Positions 44,229 through 56,446 of a stretch of DNA of 64,000 nucleotides are shown piece by piece. Both the position numbers and the translations under genes were made by a program. Every line of letters begins with the position of its first letter. Position 1 is the first letter of the stretch. Origin of the DNA: Anisus vortex (lineage: Eukaryota > Mollusca > Gastropoda > Planorbidae); assembly GCA_949126835.1 (NCBI GenBank), contig OX421506.1:31777378-31841377 (forward strand). Reading direction: 5' to 3'. The notes beneath the pieces are model-generated. The model made no database searches, had not been told where the DNA came from, and worked only from the letters and a program-made list of their open reading frames with translations.

Positions 44229-44679
44229 CTTCACATTTATTGGTAACTCAGAAAAATATATATTACCCTCATCTTACATTTAAATATTTTTATGCATGAC
44301 TACATTATTAAGTTATTGGTATTCAATTACTACAAGTACTGTTGAAGTAACTATAAGATTTTTGTTTCTTATATAATTACTTTACATGTGTATTATGCAA
44401 ACTTATATGTTTTCTTTTTTTTTTTTTTGGAACAACTAGTTCCCACCTATCTTGTATTTTTACAGAAAAATATAACCTTACTTTTAAAAGCCTTTGCACT
44501 TTATGAGCGAGGCTACAGAAATAATATTAGGTTTGTAAGGGATTTTAAAAAACTCATCATGATTCCCAATTCATGATTTGAATTTTATTATTGACATTTG
44601 TAAACTTTTTTGAAATGTACATAAGTTTGACCAAAGCAAATTTCCCATTTTAGATTATGGTTAATTTCCTTTTTCCTTT
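44050..44679 (+). other. 3' untranslated part of the Gmr1-like element
   Basis: A+T-rich DNA with a TA microsatellite (about 44200-44228) and a T run near 44416-44428. No env or other frame is seen. Confidence 0.7.
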
Positions 44680-44690
44680 AGGATGGGAGG
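44680..44690 (+). promoter_or_regulatory. polypurine tract of the Gmr1-like element
   Basis: AGGATGGGAGG abuts the right LTR start TGTTATAAAG. Confidence 0.85.
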
Positions 44691-45681
44691 TGTTATAAAG
44701 TTGCACCAACGCCCTCTCCCTGACCTTTTAAACTAACCTAGATCCCAAGGGAAAGTTTGAGCCCGTTGTGTTTTTATAAACTAATTAGATTTCCCACCCT
44801 CCTTTCCTGCTATCAATTACAAATTGTTTAGCCATCGTAATAAAACTACACTGGCATCTACAAGTCGTGACACTGAATTGTAATCGTAACTACAACTACC
44901 CCACCTACACCCCTTCTTCAATTACCTCTCTCCTCCCATTCCGCATTTTTCCCTGAAGAAAACACATATACGCTCACCCACTTGCATAGATACTTTAATT
45001 GGAAGCGTCTCCAATAACGCCTTAATGTCTATTTTGCTAAGGTTTAAGGACACCCTGAGGTCTGGCATGATTGTTATATTGTGGGAAGTTTAATCAATGT
45101 ACTGTAATTAAGTAAGATTAATGTTTTCAAGCTAAACCCTGACTTAGCCCCGCCCACCTGGTTTTCGAACAAAGAGGAACGAACTCTGTTGTTCTATTAA
45201 TTAAACGACATTCTAACCAGACTTGTGTCTGTGTTTTTGGGAGTGGAAGTTTTTCCCCTAGTTACGATTGGCTGTACCCTAACCAATGAGTACTTCTGGG
45301 TAATGAGAGGATAGACTTTAAAAAGGCATGTTTCTCCCTTCAGACAGCGAGTTGAGTTTAGTTTCAGTTGAGTTCCGAGTTGAGAGTTTATCTCCGTAGT
45401 AGGAACATTACTTGTACATAGTGTTTATCAGAATTAGTTTTGGACTTGTATTTTTCTTATGTGTCTTCGTCTTGTATTCAAGTGTTATACAAATAAAATT
45501 ACAATTATCGTGCAACGGGTGTTGATTTCAATTGAAATTAAAAGTGTTACTTTGAATGAATATTAAAATAGAACCATAATTACTGGAGTAATCAAGCCCA
45601 TATAAAAACAAACAACTCTTGGAATATTGAGCCTACACCTAGACAACAGCCAAATACATAATATTGCACGAGTACGTAACA
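44691..45681 (+). repeat. 3' LTR of the Gmr1-like element
   Basis: It is 991 bp and identical by eye to the left LTR. Confidence 0.96.
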
Positions 45682-46160
45682 ATATATTTATCCATCTATT
45701 TATCAATCTATCTTTCTATCTATCTATTTATCCGTCTATTTATCTGTATATATCTGTCTCTCTATATCGTATTTACTATCATTTAATCTATTTTATCGCA
45801 TTATCTATTTTTATGTGCCTATTTATCTCTATCTTTAATAATGTTCACACCTATCTGTCTAAAATTATCTAATTAAATAATTATCTATTAATGCATTTAC
45901 CAATTTATCTATCTATTGATTATTGATCTGTTTATCCATTTTTCTATTTATTCTTATTAGATATCTTTATATTTATATATTTATTTATTTATCTATGTAA
46001 TCATCTTTCAAATATCTATCTAATTAACTAACTATTTATCTAACAAATTATATAAAAATATATAATATGTATTCATCCACCTGCCCATCTATAAATAAAG
46101 ATATCTATACACATACGTACATTTGTAAATGTATATCTAATATCTATCTATATTTATGTA
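45682..46160. repeat. TCTA/TTTA microsatellite, right part, degenerate
   Basis: ATCTATTTATC-type units resume right after the LTR and decay toward 46160. Confidence 0.85.
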
Positions 46161-46379
46161 CAATGATGGTACTGCAGTTGTCACTATCTTGCCATGTGTC
46201 AGGTAAAACGTGATATAAGAAAACACAAGTGATAAACCAGTCTGTGTTTCTTGATAACTTTTAACGGAAAGCTAAAACATAGGCGCCATCTTGACTATTT
46301 CACTGCAGCCTCCCCGTACCTTGCTATCATCTTTACTTTTCACTCGGCTGGAATTTTATTGCATACCCGTTATGTCTAT

Positions 46380-46790
46380 CTGTGTTTCTCTCTCTCTATC
46401 TCTCTGTCCGTCTCTATATTTATCCCCCTCTCTCTGTTTCTCTCTATCTCTCTCTATCCCGTCACTCTCTATATATACTTATTTCACCCTGTTTCTTTTG
46501 TCCCTCTTTCTCTGTCTATCGTTCTACATTCACCCTGTCTCTCTCTCGACTTTACCCATCGCTCACTCTTTCTTCATCTGTATCTCTCTTTCTGTCCCTC
46601 TCTCTGTCCGTCTCTCTACGTGAACACTTTGTTTCTCCTTGTCTCTCTTTCTACATTTATTCCTTCACTCTACTATTCCTATCTCTTACTGCCTTCATCT
46701 CTCTCTCTCTCCCGCTCTCTTTCTGCATCACACTCTCTCTTTATCGCTCTCTCTCTCTCTCTCTCTCTGTCTTTCTCCATGTCAGCTCTT
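46380..46790. repeat. polypyrimidine TC-rich tract
   Basis: TCTCTC and related units, with a pure TC run near 46745-46770. Serine/leucine-rich frames of up to 205 codons here are repeat products. Confidence 0.88.
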
Positions 46791-46998
46791 GTGTCTGCGC
46801 ATGTGTATCAGTGCATAAGCGATGTGTGTCTGTGCACGTGCGTTTTTTTTTTCTTAACAAGCTGTTGACACGCTCGCGCCGAATGCACCCCCTCACCCCA
46901 ATAGCAAACACATTCCCTTTATGCACAAAATATATCACAATCACACCCATTCCCCCCAAAAAACACTTCCGCAATACTTTAAAATAAAATAATAAATT

Positions 46999-47238
46999 CT
47001 ACTGATTTAAATCTCGAACAAATAAAATCAAAACGAATAAATAACTTAAGGCCTCCAGCTTGTGACGTATCGCGGCGAAGATTCTCTCTCTCCCACAAAA
47101 TAGCGCTTCGGCCGTATCAAACTTTTCAGTAGAAGGTGGCAACAAAAGCCCATCCTTCTCCCATTCCGGGCGAGTAAAGCAAGACATGGCAGTAGCCACT
47201 GCTACACAGGACAATATATTTTCTTCTTTAATATACAT
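46999..47238 (-). CDS. candidate small ORF or first exon
   Basis: Starting at an ATG at 47238, the minus strand encodes 79 residues with mixed, protein-like composition (MYIKEENILSCVAVATAMSC, then CFTRPEWEKDGLLLPPSTEK). They end in a hydrophobic stretch, SYLFVLILFV, and a stop. About 30 bases upstream is AAAATGGCGGC, close to the YY1-type element found at many metazoan promoters and first exons. That upstream ATG gives only MAALMS before a stop. I recognise no family and see no strong splice donor. Chance is a real alternative. Confidence 0.25.
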   Translation of the reverse strand: MYIKEENILSCVAVATAMSCFTRPEWEKDGLLLPPSTEKFDTAEALFCGRERIFAAIRHKLEALSYLFVLILFVRDLNQ

Positions 47239-47275
47239 CACTGTTAGTTTACGACATCAGAGCCGCCATTTTGTT

Positions 47276-50200
47276 TTAACTGCATTGGTAGATTTCCTTA
47301 AAACAACTAACAAAAAAACATGGAATCAATGAATCAAGTATGTTTTCTTCATCTTCAAGCATTAAAAAAAACACACACCAAGTAAATAAGAAAAAAAAAT
47401 CTTTAAAAAAATTCAAGACTAGTAAATAAAAAAAACTTAAAAAAAAAAAAGGATTAAAAATCAACATAGACATGTTGCCCAGATATGTCCACCCCCCACC
47501 CCCCTTACTTTTTTTTTAAAGATGGAGGGGTAAGATACTAGTGAGATGAAGAACGCATATCACCATGGGGATTGCTTATCTAAGGGGGGAGTAAGTGTCA
47601 CATTTCTCTCACGAGTTATCTTTGCTTGGAAGTAAATAAAAAAAAAGGGGGTGGGGGCGAGCACTATCTCGGCTGGGTTTTAACCCTCGTACTAGGCTCG
47701 TACATTGAAACTTATTTGAAAAGAAAAACTTTACAAACAAAAAAAAATCACACACACACGGTTGATTAAAAAAACTATATTTAAAAGAAAGAAATTCCTT
47801 TATATTTGTAGGAAACATTTTTTATATTTTTTTATTTGATTCGTTTTCCATTTCTCAAAGTTTGTTAGTTTTCTCCTTGGCGTCTAAATTTCTTGGGAGT
47901 TTATTTTTACTAAGAGTGATCTTCCCCTTGTGTTGCATTTCGGGAAGTTTTCGGAAATCGACCAATCAAACGCACTTGTTTTGTTTTGTTTGTTATTTTG
48001 TGTAAAGAAATTTTTTTTTAAAGCAATATGATTTAAACTTGAAACAGACATTTTCATTGATGGGTTTATGAGACCTCATGTTGACCCTCATATACCGGGA
48101 AATCCCAAACCAGAAGTACCGTATTGCAGAACTAAGTGCATAACTGGCATCCCGGACTAAAGCATACAGATTATTCGTACATTCGTAGCACTGTTGTAGG
48201 ACATTGCGCTGTTTTAGAAGACATTGCGCTGTACCAATGCCAATGCGCTGTTTTAGGACATCGCGCTGTACCAATGCCAACCATAGCTTAGCAAGAAACT
48301 AATTAACATTACCAACAAACAACAACTGTGTCTAGATGTTAATGGTATTGTCTCGGGCGTCGTCGCGACTCCTACCCCCCACTCCCCTTCTTGTCCATAG
48401 GTCTCGAGTACCACTATCGATACGCTGATCTCTAACATGCTCATCCCTCTCCAGAACCAACGTGCATGTTAACGTAAATAAGAAAGCGTGTTCTTTATAT
48501 AATGATAAAGTCACAAATGGTGTAAAATCTTGGAAAATCAAAAGTTTACAGGATTAGTTAATCTTAACAGACTCTTCAGAGCAAGGTTTCTTAGAAGAAG
48601 AAAAAGTTGAACAAAATACAACAGCAGTTGTTTTTAAATTTGAAGGCAACGTATGGCGAGTTTATCTGTGTGTATTTATCTCTGTATCTGTGTATCATGA
48701 TACGGCCGTATCAGTCTTCAGTAAACCTCTTGCAGTATACATACGGACCCCACAACATCACCACCCCCACCCACCCACAGTAACTTTATCAAGGCCGCTT
48801 CCCTTGCATGGCAGCTCCCTCTTGATACGCCGAATGCGTTCAGATATTTTTTTTTTGTGCTAGGCAGTTTGTGTTGGTGTCTGAAATCTGAATGTGTATG
48901 CTATCTGAATGTGTATGCTTGTCTGTTGGAGATGGCATGTTTCTTGAATCTCGCGCTCACACACTTGCGTGTGTTATAAAATATATTTTTTTTTATATTT
49001 ATTCTTACAGAAGAGTTCCACTTCTCCTGCTACGTCAGTTATATAGTCTGAAGGGAAGGATTTTAAAAAGTATAATATTTTAAAAAGTGAAAGAGTAATC
49101 TTTTCTTGGTTGTTATCTCAAGCGTAGCCATATTGAGAAATACTTTTTTTTTTTTTTTGTAAAGATAAACTTTAGAATCAGTGGTATAAACCTTGAACTG
49201 TGTTGTAGAAGAAACGAGAGTATATGCCAGCTTTCAAATGTTAGTGAGTAAATGTTGGTGGCTATGTCATTCAATGTGTTAGTGTTGTGTGTGTGTAAAA
49301 TGTTATCTGTGTGTATGTCTGTCTATGTGTCTGCCTCTGCGTATGTGCTTGAAGGTTTCTGTGTGCGCGAGAAAATGTTTTCTGTGAAGGTGTGTGTGTA
49401 TGACTGCTTATTTGATTGTATGTCTTGTAATTGTAAGCCAGTGTGCAGTGTATGTCTGCCTTGTATGTGGTAAAATAATTCGCCGTGTGTGAGAACCATC
49501 GTTGCGTGCTGCACTTTCTTCTACGTTAAGCTTCAGTCGGGCACTAACTAACACAACCCTTAATCCTAACCGTTTTAAGCGGACTAGTATTTCGCCTATA
49601 GTACCGGTATTATTAATCGCCACACACACAATATGTATAGATCTATATATGTGTCAATATATGTTCAGAAAGGACAGGAGTTGGCGTTGTGAGCTATTTT
49701 ATCTAAAATATTGTTCTTTTATTTATTATTTAAATTGTAAGCTATTTTATTTAGTATATAATGCTTATTCACTTATAAGCGATATATGTCTGGGGTATGA
49801 CGTCATTGTTAGTTACGGAAGTGGCGAGTCTTGTTTTTTGTTTTTTGTCTAGGGTAAATGGTTTGTGATGGGACGCATAATTTTCTGTATTGAAATAATA
49901 ATAAAGTGGAATTGTTTTAATTGTATACGGAGTTCCTGAATTATTACGTCAACGGTTGGGTTGGGTTGGTTTCACGATGCTTCTTATGTTGCCCACGAAA
50001 AAGAAGTTAAATTGCACATGTCAACAAAAAAGAAAAGACAGCAGCACTGTAAGTAAACGGAATAAAAAAAAAAAGAGCCAGTCTGTCGTGTCTCTGTTCG
50101 GCACCTTGGAGCAGGGGTTGGATAAGAGGTTGGTAGAGATGATAGTATTACCAGCCACCAGCCCCCTGAGCTGTGATCGTAATTCCACCACAGGCCGCTT

Positions 50201-51145
50201 CGTATCCATGCTTCGTGTTCGGAAACATTTTTTTATTTTTAAATATGTACGAAACTTACTTCTTTTTGTCATTGCGAGTAACGAGAGGCTGTCCCCGCAA
50301 ACCCCCGAGCTTAAAATCGAGAGCGGTGGAGCCTTAGTGGGAGTTCTTATTTTAGAATGTGTGTGTGTGTTGGGGTCGGAAGGCTCGGCGCACGAGTACA
50401 ATGACATATGGCCCGTACAGACATGTTCTTTATTTTTTTTCTACTCGTGTCACGCAAGACATTTAGACAGACCCAAACAAATGATATAGGAGAGTAGAGT
50501 CTGCTCTAGTATGATTCCTCTACAGAGATACAAAATACAAATATCAAATGTTAATCACAACCAATGATCGCCTCGAAAGAAAGTTTAACGTAATCAAAGA
50601 CGTGTAGTAGAAGTGGATGAAGCATTATATTTAAACTCAGTAATACAAAACAATAATACATGTATAAATGAAATAATACACAATTGAGAGGTGTAATAAA
50701 CGGAAATATATTGTTTTATAAGCAAGGTCACGGAAAAACGCGGGTAAGAAACGGCCAAAGAATCCCAAAGGCGTATCGCAAAGAATGGACTCGATATAAA
50801 AGACTCTGTTTTGTGTATGTTTCAAACAAGGCATGTGGTTCACGTACGCCCTCATCCACCATAATAGCCCTCGACTCCTGGGCTCGCTCACCGACTGGCT
50901 AGACTCGTAGGTTTTTATTTCTCCTTTGATCGCGGTGCATCTGGCAACAGAGGGCGCTGTCTATAATAGGCGGTTTGTTGTGTCTAAAGGTATTTTATAC
51001 CTGAACATTTTGTGTGTGTGTGTGTGAACAAAATCAAAACATGACAGTTGATTCAAAGACCAGGTGGAGGTGTGTGTGTGTGTGTCATATTGCAATTTCT
51101 TGCAAATATTGGATGTCTGTTTGTCTCTTTGTAACTGTCTGTCTG
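47276..51145. other. unassigned non-coding DNA
   Basis: It contains A-rich tracts (47385-47455), a degenerate ~33 bp repeat around GACATTGCGCTGT (48195-48285) and TG-rich DNA (49248-49345). There are overlapping frames on both strands near 49956-50489 and 50637-50902, none with a recognisable domain. No gene can be supported. Confidence 0.45.
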
Positions 51146-51440
<295 letters not shown>

Positions 51441-52110
51441 CATTTCTGTGCCAGCGTATCAAATTGAATTTGTTTCTGTCGTTTGTCCGCCTGCTCATCC
51501 ATCAATAAAATCTCCTACTTTCTAATTCTTTAAAAATATAAATGCGTGCAGTACCGGTATATTATGCACGTGTACGAATCTCTATAAACCCCCTCTTTCA
51601 TATCTTTTACTTTCTATTACCCGCATGTTTTTAACATAATCAGACGCATATTATAGGATGGAAATGGACCACGTGTGCCCACGCATTGTCCTGGCAAACA
51701 TGGCAACTCAGTTAATTATTGGTGAACTAAAAAACAAAAAAAAACAATAAAAAAATAGAAACGCTTACTCGTGGCCAGGCAGCCATGGAGCGTTGGCGAG
51801 GGTTGTAAACAATACGCAGACAATGGTAGTGACGCGAGAATAAGTTCCTTTTATCGGGCTTCTCCCCGGGGAAGGGTCCCGTGGTCCTGGAAAACAATGA
51901 TGGTGATTGGCATTTGGCGAGTGGAAAAATGTGGCGACGGCCCCCTCGGTGGGTTGTTCAATCGTTTGGATGGTTGCATTTCCATCTCTATTTCTCTTTC
52001 TATTTCTCTTTCTATTTCTCTATCTATATCTCTATCTCACCTTTTTCTCTTTCTCTATGAATTGCGGTAATGCTACTTTCACAGTTAAGCAAACACACAT
52101 ACACAAATGC
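51441..52110. other. unassigned DNA with a TCTATTTC patch
   Basis: A TCTATTTCTCTT tandem is at 51980-52035. No gene is seen. Confidence 0.55.
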
Positions 52111-52240
52111 CACAGAGAGAGAGAGATGCACACACACACATACATACACAGAGACAGACAAAGAGACAGAGAGACAAAATAGTTAGAAAAGAGAGAGAGA
52201 GAGAGAGAGAGACAGGCGAGAGAGAGAGAGAGTACAAAAG
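52111..52240. repeat. GA and CA microsatellites
   Basis: GAGA (52113-52125, 52190-52232) and CACA tracts lie in one purine-rich stretch. Confidence 0.85.
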
Positions 52241-53189
52241 GCTTCTAATGTAAATTTTACTTTATCATCGTCACAAAGTTTTTGCTTTATGTGTTGTTGT
52301 TTATTTTTATATTTTGCCATATCTCAGTAGTAAGGTGACTGCATTAAAGCAGCTCACGGACCCAGCAAATTATCAAATCAACCAATCAATGAATGACAAA
52401 ATAAAATTTATACAGCAGTCTAAGAGCTGTATTGAGCTTTTCTACTCTTGAAACAATGTATTGTACTCCCTATAACATTCTTTGAGCTTTTACTGTACTC
52501 GCTAAACTTTGTAACGTAATCCCTAAAGCAGTCATGTTTAAAATAACAAAAAGGGTTGGGGAGGGGAGAACTTAAGTTGAATAGACACCCAAACAGCTGT
52601 CAAATAATTTATAAAGGAAGTCATTCATTGCCTTTGTAACTTGTGAAAAACCTCAACGGAATATGCAAGAAGTATTTTAACCATTAAATTGACAGGCCCT
52701 CGCCATCCCGCTCGATCCTTGAAGCCGCGATTGTTTGAGTGAGCGAGTGAGCAAAACTGAAGAAAAAAAAAGCTTTCTTTCTTGCTTAAAAAAACCACAA
52801 CTGTTAATTTTAAAATTTTCGAACATGTCATTCAAAATGTCATGTCTTTTACAGTCAAGTGAGAATAATTTTTCCTGCATCGATTAGCCGTCGAAATAGC
52901 CAGGTTTTTAAACACTAGAGGTGAATGCGTACATTTTTTTTGTGTTTTTCCTTCTCTTCTTTGTAGAAACTGAAAACAAGAACTCGTGAAAAAATTATAA
53001 AATTACGATAACAAAAACAAACAAACAATGAGAGCAAAACAACAACAAAAAACAGCCAATAAATATTAACAAACGAGCTAGCATCAGCAAACAAAAATAG
53101 CAACAAACAACTTCAGTTCGTATAGTTGCGAATTGCAAATGCCAAGTGCAACTTTTTTGTAAACCTTGGTAAGTTTTAAAAGTTTCCTT
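52241..53189. other. unassigned DNA containing one copy of a ~58 bp dispersed repeat
   Basis: A segment at about 52697-52753 (CCTCGCCATCCCGCTCGATC, CTTGAAGCCGCGATTGTTTG, then AGTGAGCGAGTGAGCAA) recurs at 54898-54957 with two substitutions and one inserted T. The rest has no recognised content. Confidence 0.6.
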
Positions 53190-53480
53190 TTTTTGTAGTC
53201 ACGTTTTTCTTCAATTTTTGTAAGCTTAGTAAAATATAAATATTGTACATCTTGCCGTTGCCATTTTTACCATAGCTTTTTTTAAAACTTGGCGAACTAT
53301 AAAATAAAGTCCACTCTTGCCGTTGCCATTTTTTGTCAGTTTTTGTACACTTGGAAAATTATATAATAGAGCTTTGTCCATTTTTTTTGTTGCTATCGTC
53401 AAGTTCTTTAAAGTTTTGTAAACTTTAGGAAAATATGTAAGTTTTATTTTTCTGGCTTTGTTTGCCGTTGCCATTCGCCT
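53190..53480 (+). repeat. degenerate ~62 bp minisatellite
   Basis: CTTGCCGTTGCCATTTTT and TTTTTGTAAACTTGG-like phrases alternate at roughly 60-65 bp for about four to five units. Confidence 0.7.
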
Positions 53481-53954
53481 TAAACCGACCCACCAATGAA
53501 AAAGCTGAAATAGGGTCCAGCCACCCTTTCCTCCACCCCCCCCCCCACATACACACTAATTTTCAGTCCAAAGTTAATGACTTTGTCCAGTGCCTTGTGT
53601 GCATGTGCTAAGTACACGCGCGTGTCTGTCTGTCTGTGTATGTCTACGTGCGTGTCTGAGCGTATGCGCGTGTGTTTGGGGGTGGTGCGGTAGATGGAAC
53701 CTGATTGCCGGTCTGGAAACTCCCCCCAGACTCCCCCGGCCAGAAAAGTCTTTCGGCCCGAGTATTTGATTACCTGGTGATGTCCAACACGTGACCAGCT
53801 GACCCCATCATGTGTCTCCCCCTACCCTCCCCCTTCCCCACCCAAAACCCCACCCGCATGTTCGCTGCTGTCAAAATAAACTGATAGGCGCTACCCGTGG
53901 AGTGTGGAGTGTATTGCCGACATACAGGATGATTTAGAACTGTAATAAATCTTT
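53481..53954. other. unassigned DNA
   Basis: A C run near 53537-53547 and TG-rich DNA at 53600-53690. No gene is seen. Confidence 0.5.
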
Positions 53955-54165
53955 AACGTAAAGTAGAAGAAATTCCATCAGACCAATGTAATCTATAGGG
54001 CCCGGCATACTAAGGGATTGTCTGGGTAGCACAATGCTAAGCCGCCTTAACTATGACCCCCACATTTTTTTCAGGGTCTGATAAACTCAGGAACACCATC
54101 CTGAAGCTTGTGGAACTATTCGCTACTGACCGAAATTTTCACTGATGATGTTTTTTTTTTTTGTG
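53955..54165 (-). mobile_element. degenerate SINE family A
   Basis: In plus-strand view it matches the reversed family: CCATCAGACCAATGTAATCTAT, GGCATACTAAGGGATTGTCTG, GTAGCACAATGCTAAGCCGCC and CAGGAACACCATCC. Box B has decayed. Confidence 0.6.
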
Positions 54166-55407
54166 TTGCGAAGCATTGACTTAGCCACACAAACATTACG
54201 GCTACACAAACTGGCTTGAAACTGTTTCTTCGCTTACATTTCCATATGTTTTCTATTCCCCCTCCCCCTCCCCATCTCTCTCTTATTTCAATAATGTATT
54301 CAAGGTCGATTCAATATATTTAACCGAACGATCCAAATTCAATTCTTGGTACGATTTGATTATTGCTTGGGGTGGGGTGGGGGGGGGGGGGGGAAATCAG
54401 GTTACATTTTTGAGGCTTACTCCTTGACCGTGAATATCATTACAGGCAATAAAACACTCGATTGAAGTTAATTTATTCATTGTACCCCCTTCCCGCCCTT
54501 TTTTTTTTCTCTCAAATTTTCCGTGGAAGAACCTGAAAAAAAAGTGGCACCATACCAACCAGCGGTTTGAAATCAATTACAAGAAAAGAAGAAAAGAAAG
54601 ACACCAACTGCGTGGGTTGACCGAATTGAAGAGTTCACTGTCCAAGAGAGAAATGGACACTTAACAGCAGAGTACTTTCCTTTTTTTTCGCTTTCTTTCC
54701 TTCTAGCTTCTCTTAGCCTGACGCACCCCCAGAGAAGAAATACTTCATTGCGGTCAGCACGAACCCTAAAGTAACCCACTCTTGGAGGTCTATTTTACCT
54801 CATTCCTTCCTTCCTTCTTCCCTCCCTCCCTTCCTCACTCACTCACTCTCTATCACACACACACCTTCTTTTACACCCTCGGCCGGTCCACAAAAACCCT
54901 CGCCATTCCGCTCGATCCTTGAAGCTGCGATTGTTTTGAGTGAGCGAGTGAGCAAGTCATTTGTTGTCGTCTATACTTTTGTGTTTATGGTTAAAAGGGA
55001 GAAGAGCGAAGGAGAAGGGGGGGGGGTGGTGAGGACATATTGCCCGAACACTAAACTTAGTAGATTGATTTTTTTAAAGTTTCTTTTATTCTTTCGCTAT
55101 CTTGTTTCGTTTCTTCCTCTAAGTGTCTTTTTCTTCGTCTTCTTCCATCCTTATTTTCTTTTTGTGGTCGGAGCTTCCGGTCTGGTGTTATTAAACGGCA
55201 TGAATTCTTGAATGAGAAATATTTGTAGACTGGTAGTCAAATAGTTGTCACTTTATTAAATCTCGGACTCTGTGTGTCTGTCTGTCTAGCTCTTTCACAC
55301 TGTCCGTCTGTCGCTTTCTCTCTTATTTTCGCCTCCCCTCTCGTTCTCTCACTTAAATGTTCGCTACCGTCTCCCTCTCGCTCTCTCTCTTCCTATTTCC
55401 CCACATA
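54166..55407. other. unassigned DNA with the second copy of the ~58 bp dispersed repeat
   Basis: A G run lies at 54381-54392, TTCC/CTCC/CACT tandem DNA at 54805-54850 and the dispersed repeat at 54898-54957. No gene is seen. Confidence 0.5.
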
Positions 55408-55414
55408 CTCTTTG

Positions 55415-55484
<70 letters not shown>

Positions 55485-55551
55485 ACTCACTCACTCACTC
55501 ACTCACTCACTCACTCACTCACTCACTCACTCACTCACTCTCACTCACTCA
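55408..55551. repeat. TC then ACTC microsatellite
   Basis: A TC run (about 55410-55481) passes directly into ACTC units that end at the SINE head. Confidence 0.96.
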
Positions 55552-55792
55552 GCGCGTTCGGCTGGCGTACCGAAGGTCCCGCGTTCGAATCCTGGTGCAG
55601 TCTAGGATTTTTTTTCTCGGGGTCTGGAGGGGGTGTCCTTGAGTGTACACAGCTGTTATTGGTACCTGACCTAGTCGGGGTAAAGTAAAGGCGGCTGGCC
55701 ACAAAATCCCCCTAGTATGCCGTGTCCACAGAAACTGGTCAACGCTGCTTGACCAGCCCCATAGATAAACTCGGTCCGACGGGATACTTTTC
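55552..55792 (+). mobile_element. tRNA-derived SINE, family A, full length
   Basis: This is the clearest complete copy. The head GCGCGTTCGGCTGGCGTACC is followed by B box CGTTCGAATCC (55582-55592) and the CTCGGGGTCTGGAGG segment. Then come GTAAAGGCGGCTGGC, GCCGTGTCCACAGAAACTGG and the end CTCGGTCCGACGGGATACTT. It begins immediately after the ACTC array. Confidence 0.9.
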
Positions 55793-56106
55793 TATTAATT
55801 TTTGTCTCATTTGTTCTCTGTTTCTCTTCCATACTATTTCTTTCTTTCGCTCACGCTTTCTTTCTTACTCTCACGTTCACACTATCTTTTCTCTCTCTCT
55901 CACTACATATGCCCACCCACAATGTAATCAAACAAGGGAGAGCAACAATAAGTGGAAGAAACTGAAAGTGGCGGATATACGAACCGGGAATTTCCAATTA
56001 ATTAGTGAATCACGATCTAATTTTATGCACGTGTCGGCAATTAAAAAATATAGTCTAATTAGCTGTTGGGGCAATGCAATAATTTGCCGCGGAACTGCGC
56101 ATGATC
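55793..56106. other. unassigned DNA
   Basis: Pyrimidine-rich at left, then unique sequence. No gene is seen. Confidence 0.5.
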
Positions 56107-56446
56107 GTGATGTGGAGTAATACAATAATTCGATGCGGAGCAGTGCAATAATTTGATGCGGAGTAGTGCAACAATTTGATACGTAGTAGTGCAATAATTT
56201 GATGTGGAGTAGTGCAACAATTTGATGTGAAGTAGTGCAACAATTTGATGCATAGTAGTGCAACAATTTGATGCGGAGTAGTGCAACAATTTGATGCGTA
56301 GTAGTGCAACAATTTGATGCGTAGTAGTGCAACAATTTGATGCGGAGTAGTGCAACAATTTGATGCGGAGTAGTGCAACAATTTGATGCGTAGTAGTGCA
56401 ATAATTTGATGCGGAGCAGTGCAATAATTTGATGCGGAGCTGTGCA
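56107..56446. repeat. 23 bp minisatellite, about 14-15 units
   Basis: Units read AGTGCAACAATTTGATGCGG plus TAG or close variants (C/T in CAACAA or CAATAA, GCGG or GCGT). Because 23 is not a multiple of 3, all three minus-strand frames stay open and encode the same 23-residue periodic peptide. That explains three overlapping long frames. Confidence 0.95.

Larger units (their letters stand above)
37954..45681 (+). mobile_element. complete LTR retrotransposon with gypsy-type pol in copia-like order (Gmr1-like)
   Basis: The 7728 bp element has two 991 bp LTRs, identical by eye, starting TGTTATAAAG and ending ACGTAACA. A perfect tRNA-Pro primer site lies 7 bp after the left LTR. A polypurine tract abuts the right LTR. 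One 1622-codon ORF encodes gag, protease, integrase, RT and RNase H in that order. The flanks carry the same 4 bp, ATAT (37950-37953 and 45682-45685), though in an A+T-rich microsatellite. The order with integrase before RT is the mark of Gmr1-type Ty3/gypsy elements, whereas typical gypsy elements have integrase last. No env frame is present. It looks young and structurally complete, apart from an altered protease active site. Confidence 0.95.

Noticed and set aside
49956..50489. 177-codon plus frame and overlapping 128-codon minus frame
   Set aside because: Both are non-ATG or low-complexity in part, overlap each other, and show no family signature.
50637..50891. 84-codon minus-strand frame with protein-like composition
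   Set aside because: It has a GTG start with a stop just upstream and no splice acceptor or homology that I can name.
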